DNA from: Tropicibacter alexandrii | Lineage (GTDB): Bacteria > Pseudomonadota > Alphaproteobacteria > Rhodobacterales > Rhodobacteraceae | NCBI RefSeq assembly: GCF_003667315.2 | Contig: NZ_RCTZ02000004.1 | Coordinates: 186,001-250,000 of the forward strand | Direction: 5' to 3' | Length of the DNA stretch: 64,000 bases | In this document: positions 59,506 through 64,000 of the stretch, one piece after another | Layout: each line of letters starts with the position of its first letter | Numbering within the stretch: the first letter of the stretch is position 1 | Notes under the pieces: generated by a model | Seen by the model: only the letters and a program-made list of their open reading frames with translations | The model's database searches: none | Told to the model about the DNA's origin: nothing | Translations under genes and position numbers: made by a program

Positions 59506-59509
<4 letters not shown>
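58508..59509 (-). CDS. Gfo/Idh/MocA-family oxidoreductase (first of three)
   Basis: A 333-residue dehydrogenase starting MKCALIGLGMVSKTYGDALM (GxGxxx). The catalytic Lys is in SILMEKPVERT; the C-terminal domain has GGVLISQAIHTLDLMLSLTG with the conserved His. The catalytic fold and length are standard. The ATG overlaps the stop of the sugar-importer ATPase by 4 bp, tying the enzyme to the imported sugar. Confidence 0.9.
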
Positions 59510-60611
<1,102 letters not shown>

Positions 60612-60615
<4 letters not shown>

Positions 60616-61694
60616 TTCAGCCCCGTTGTGGCGATGCCGGTGGTGATGAAGCGTTGCAGCCAGACGAAGACAAGCGTGATCGGCAACAGCGTCACCACGG
60701 TCATGGCGAGGATGTAGTGGAAGTCGGTGTTGAACTCGCCCGCGAACTGGGTGAGGCCCAGTTGCAGCGTGTGGGCGTTCGGGTCGGAAATCAGCACGAT
60801 CAGCGGCCAGAGGAAATCATTCCAGCGCCAGATCACGGACAGGATCGCCAGCACGCTGAGCGCGGGCAGCGACAGGGGTAGGACGATCCGCCAGAAGATG
60901 CGCCATTCGCTGGCGGCGTCCATGCGCGCGGCCTCCAACAGCTCATCGGGGATGGTCAGCATGTATTGCCGCAGCAGGAAGACCCCCGTGGGTGTCGCGG
61001 CGGCGGGGATGATCACCCCCCAAAGCGAGCCGAAGATGCCAAAGGACCAGACCACGAAGAACAGCGAGACAAGGATGATCGAGGACGGGATCAGCAGCGT
61101 GGCCACGATCAATATGGTAAAGGTCAGCCGCCCCCTGAACCGGTATTTCGACAGGGCGAAAGCCGCCATGGCGTTGATCAGGAGGGTGATCAGCGTGGCG
61201 ACCACCGTGACGAAGACCGAGTTGTAGAGATAGGTCGGGAAGTTGAAATTCTCCTGCCCGTTCCGTTTCAGCAGCGGGTCGAGGTAGTTTTCCGTGGCGA
61301 TGCGCACGACTTCTTGCGGTTCGAGCGTGTCACGCGGCACGCCAAAGACCTCGTCGGGGTTGTCCAGCGTTGCCACGTCGGTCACGGACCGGGTCGGGCC
61401 GGCCTTGTAGACCAGCGTTTCGGTGCCGGTTTCGTCCGTGTAGATCCAAACCGGTTTCTCACCCACGCCGGGGATATCGGTTTCGACCTGCGCATAGGGC
61501 AGCAGGCGGGTGTCGAAATTGTCCACCGCGCGTTCCGGCTTGATCGAGGTGAAGAAGGTCCACGCGACCGGCACCAGCACGATCAGCACGCCGAACAGCA
61601 GATAACTGTAGGCGAGGAAATCCTGCATGCCGAACCTGTCGGCGGTGTCGCGATTGCCCTTTGTGCGGGTCAGGAAGGTTCCGATACGGCTCAT
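60612..61694 (-). CDS. ABC carbohydrate importer permease, MalG-like, with an enlarged first loop
   Basis: A 360-residue permease; typical MalG-type proteins have about 280-300 residues. The first helix is SYLLFGVLIVLVPVAWTFFT, followed by SIKPE. About 85 residues of extracytoplasmic sequence, with VWIYTDETGTETLVYKAGP, then precede YLYNSVFVTV. The five remaining helices and the EAA loop (LEAARMDAASEWRIFWRIVLP) are normal. It lies 1 bp from the MalF-like gene. The extra loop is an unusual feature; see findings. Confidence 0.9.
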
Positions 61695-61695
61695 G

Positions 61696-63120
61696 TCACA
61701 GCTCCGACTGGCGCCGTGTGATCCACAGCTGGAAGAAGGTGAACACGGCGATGATCACCGCCATCAGGACCGACCCGGCGGCGGCTTCGCCGTAATCGGG
61801 TTGGCTGTTGGTAAAGGCGACCTCGTAGATGTTCTGGACGATCATGTAGGTTTCGCGCCCCGGCCCGCCGCCGGTCAGCAGGTAGACCTCGTCAAAGATC
61901 TGGAAGCTGCGGATCAGCGACAGCACGATGACCACGGTCAGGGTGGGCATGACCAGCGGCAGCGTGATCTTGCGGAAGGCGCGGAATGGCTTGGTCGAAT
62001 CCATCTTGGCGGCCTCGTACAGGTCGCGCGGGATCGCTTGCAGCCCGGCCAGCAGGATCAGCATGTAGAAACCCATATGCGACCAGCAGAACACGAAGAC
62101 CAGCCAGAAGAACGGCCACCCGGTGTTGGGCGTCACCAGCCAGTTGTTCGGGCGATAGCGGCCCATGTCGAATACGGTCGAGAACTGGATCGACAGCAGC
62201 ATGACGGCAGACAGTGCTGCGGCGACCAGCAGGGTGATGCGCGCGGTGCGGCCGCCTTGGGCCACGACCCAGAGCAGCCCAAGCGCCAGCACGCAGCCAA
62301 GCCAGAAGCTGCCACCCATTTCGATCAGGCTCATCGGGTTGGCCCATGTCACCAGCAGGGCAAAGATCACCGCAAAGACGGTGGTCCATGCCAGCGAGGG
62401 TTCCTGCCCGCTGCGCAGCGCGCGTTCGGTGACGACGATCAGGATCACGGCCAACAGGATGGTGGCCATCATGTCAAAGCCTGTCAGCCCGGCCAGCGCG
62501 TTCAGCCCGCCCTGAAGCTCCCCCAAGGTCGAGTTCAGCACGCCTTTGCGGTTCAGCACCCAGTTCCAGATATTGGCGATCACCACCGGTGACAGCATCA
62601 CGGGGTAGAAGAACATCGCGCGCCAAAACCCGCGCCCCTTGATGTTGCGATTGACCACCAGCGCGGTCAGCAGCGCCACACCGCACATGATCGGCACCTG
62701 AATGGCGACGAACCACAGCGTGTTATAGAGCCCGGTGAAAAAGTTGTAGCCCGCGTTCGAGCAGGTCTTCGGCACGAGGTAATCTTCGCAGGTGAAGATT
62801 TCGGCGTATTTCTCCAGCCCGATCCACGGGCGGTCGAACAGGATGATCGACGAGCCGCCGGTAAACGACACGTAGAAGTTCAGGATCATCGGCGAAAAGG
62901 TGAACAGGCCGAAGATCAGCATGTTGGGCAGCAGCAGCGCATAGGGCACGCCGCCCCGGCCAAACAGGCTTTGCGCCAGTTCCACGGGAAACCCCAGCAG
63001 GTCCATGGCAAAGCGCCCGGTCTGCGTCACGCGGTAGCGTCGGGTGGTCAGCAGCCAGATCGCGCCGCCGCCGATCCAGGCCAATAGCAGACCAAGCATA
63101 AGGCTGGATGCCAGCGTCAT
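61696..63120 (-). CDS. ABC carbohydrate importer permease, MalF-like, with an inserted multi-helix segment
   Basis: A 474-residue permease; sugar permeases of this kind are usually about 290-320 residues. Standard elements are an early helix (PYALLLPNMLIFGLFTFSPM), helices from YNTLWFVAIQVPIMCGVALL onward, and the EAA loop LYEAAKMDSTKPFRAFRKIT near the C-terminus. Between residues of about 200 and 330 a block of about 120 residues adds several hydrophobic segments, for example MMATILLAVILIVVTE and ITLLVAAALSAVMLLSIQF. The gene follows the solute-binding gene, with a hairpin between. Confidence 0.9.
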   Translation of the reverse strand: MTLASSLMLGLLLAWIGGGAIWLLTTRRYRVTQTGRFAMDLLGFPVELAQSLFGRGGVPYALLLPNMLIFGLFTFSPMILNFYVSFTGGSSIILFDRPWIGLEKYAEIFTCEDYLVPKTCSNAGYNFFTGLYNTLWFVAIQVPIMCGVALLTALVVNRNIKGRGFWRAMFFYPVMLSPVVIANIWNWVLNRKGVLNSTLGELQGGLNALAGLTGFDMMATILLAVILIVVTERALRSGQEPSLAWTTVFAVIFALLVTWANPMSLIEMGGSFWLGCVLALGLLWVVAQGGRTARITLLVAAALSAVMLLSIQFSTVFDMGRYRPNNWLVTPNTGWPFFWLVFVFCWSHMGFYMLILLAGLQAIPRDLYEAAKMDSTKPFRAFRKITLPLVMPTLTVVIVLSLIRSFQIFDEVYLLTGGGPGRETYMIVQNIYEVAFTNSQPDYGEAAAGSVLMAVIIAVFTFFQLWITRRQSEL

Positions 63121-63151
63121 GTCACGTCCAGATCATCAGGGGGAAAGGAAA

Positions 63152-63175
63152 GGCGCCGGAGAGGTCCCCGGCGCC
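63152..63175 (-). repeat. Intercistronic stem-loop after the sugar-binding gene
   Basis: An 8-bp perfect stem (GGCGCCGG with CCGGCGCC) and an eight-base loop lie 20 bases after the solute-binding stop. It is followed on the minus strand by a pyrimidine run (TTTCCTTTCC). Like the hairpin at 55167 it probably limits or stabilises the message, so that binding protein outnumbers permease. Confidence 0.6.
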
Positions 63176-63195
63176 CGTGTTCGGTCAGCCTGCGC

Positions 63196-64000
63196 TTATT
63201 TCACCGCTTCGCGGATCTTATCCAGCGCCTCGTCGACGGTCAGGTCGCCATTCAACGCCGCCGACAGGTATTCGACGGTGGAGTTGTAGACCTTGAAGCC
63301 TATCGGGCTGCCCTGAAGCTGGTAGGCCTGCGGGGTCTGCTCGGCGGCGACGGCGGCCATCTTGGTGAAGGCATCCAGACCGTCGGCGACGTTCTGGCTG
63401 GCGCCCGCGCCGGTATAGTCCAGCCCCTCTTCCTGAAGGGTCGCATGCGCGGGGATCGCGTAGGTGCGGGTGTACCACTCACGCGCCTGCTCAAGCTCGC
63501 CCATCCATGCGACGAAGCCCGCCGCGGCGGCTTCCTTCTCGGCATCGCCCGACTTGAACGCGACCAGACCCGCGCCACCCGGCATCACGCCGCAGCCAGC
63601 GGGGCCGCAGGGCACCGGCACCACGGTCCAGTCGAAGTTGTCGCCCACGTTGCTTTGGACGTTGCCGGTGTTCCACGAGCCGGACATGTAGAAGGGCACG
63701 TCCTGACCAAAGAACATCTCGTTGCCATTGGCATATTTGGACCCGGACACGGCGGGCCAGACATCCGGCGGCATCAGCCCTTCCTTGTGCCAGTCGACCA
63801 GCATCCGGGCGAATTGCTCGTACCCTTCGTCGATCACGAGGTTGCCTTCGTCGTCGAAATACTTGGCGCCGTAGGACATGGCCGGCCCGGCAAAGCGGTG
63901 GCCCGAACGGTCCATCACCATCCCGGCATAGGACCCGGTTTCCTCCATCACCTGACGGGTGGCGTCGGCCCAGTCTTCCCATGTCGCACCGGGGCCGGGG
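63196..64000 (-). CDS. ABC carbohydrate importer solute-binding protein, family 1 (C-terminal part)
   Basis: The gene runs off the right edge, so the N-terminus and signal peptide are missing. About 268 codons are visible. The segment at the edge reads ATWEDWADATRQVMEE, a standard opening of the second lobe in extracellular solute-binding family 1 proteins. GEMFFGQDVPFYMSG-type sequence (here NEMFFGQDVPFYMSGSWNTG), VVPVPCGPAGCGVMPGGAG and AGFVAWMGELEQAREWYT are typical. It heads the importer of 59506-63120. The sugar is unknown. Confidence 0.9.
   Translation of the reverse strand, partial: PGPGATWEDWADATRQVMEETGSYAGMVMDRSGHRFAGPAMSYGAKYFDDEGNLVIDEGYEQFARMLVDWHKEGLMPPDVWPAVSGSKYANGNEMFFGQDVPFYMSGSWNTGNVQSNVGDNFDWTVVPVPCGPAGCGVMPGGAGLVAFKSGDAEKEAAAAGFVAWMGELEQAREWYTRTYAIPAHATLQEEGLDYTGAGASQNVADGLDAFTKMAAVAAEQTPQAYQLQGSPIGFKVYNSTVEYLSAALNGDLTVDEALDKIREAVK

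Overview
The window is chromosomal DNA, about two-thirds G+C, from an alphaproteobacterium, most likely Rhodobacteraceae (Rhodobacterales). This rests on gene content and style: separate leuC-leuD and leuB units, an abundance of 4-bp ATGA/GTGA overlaps, Gfo/Idh/MocA dehydrogenases mixed with ABC sugar and NMT1-type importers, and a TRAP solute-binding protein. I infer the family from these features; there is no rRNA here to confirm it. No phage, insertion sequence or CRISPR array is visible.

Region 1 (1-2927): the start of a TRAP solute-binding gene and a divergent three-PAS GGDEF-EAL cyclic-di-GMP enzyme with both catalytic motifs intact.

Region 2 (2937-20771) is the most interesting part: a complete type II secretion (T2SS) locus in two minus-strand blocks, gspG-H-I-J-K-L-M-N and gspC-D-E-F. 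Between the blocks, on the opposite strand, is a TPR-like lipoprotein gene. Divergent from gspG are a rhombosortase-like rhomboid protease and the prepilin peptidase gspO. Downstream lie a HupE/UreJ-type membrane protein, an unknown secreted protein, and a 923-residue protein. That last protein has a signal peptide, an HEWGH metallopeptidase domain like the animal CLCA family, a VWA domain, a CLCA-like beta domain, and a GlyGly-CTERM tail. The simplest reading is a dedicated system: gspO processes the pseudopilins, the T2SS exports the CLCA-like protein, and the rhombosortase processes its C-terminal anchor.

Region 3 (20871-33124) is mostly housekeeping: tRNA-Pro(CGG), a DMT-family exporter, leuB, leuD and leuC, a LysR regulator divergent from an epimerase-like gene, an MscS channel and a thiolase. 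Region 4 (33171-53593) carries envelope and stress genes: the alpha-2-macroglobulin/pbpC pair, a hybrid histidine kinase, yaaA, recQ, yggT, an Atg22-like transporter, mepA, yhhQ, arfB and a nitronate monooxygenase. Between yhhQ and arfB is a small transcribed-looking element. It holds a 17-base perfect complement of the 16S rRNA 3' end, an upstream arm that mimics the 16S tail, a tiny reading frame and a strong terminator.

Region 5 (53590-64000) is entirely on the minus strand. A carbohydrate ABC importer (solute-binding protein, two unusually enlarged permeases, ATPase) is followed by three consecutive Gfo/Idh/MocA dehydrogenases, then an NMT1/SsuABC-like importer. Stem-loops lie after each solute-binding gene and after the dehydrogenases, where operon boundaries or mRNA processing sites would be expected.
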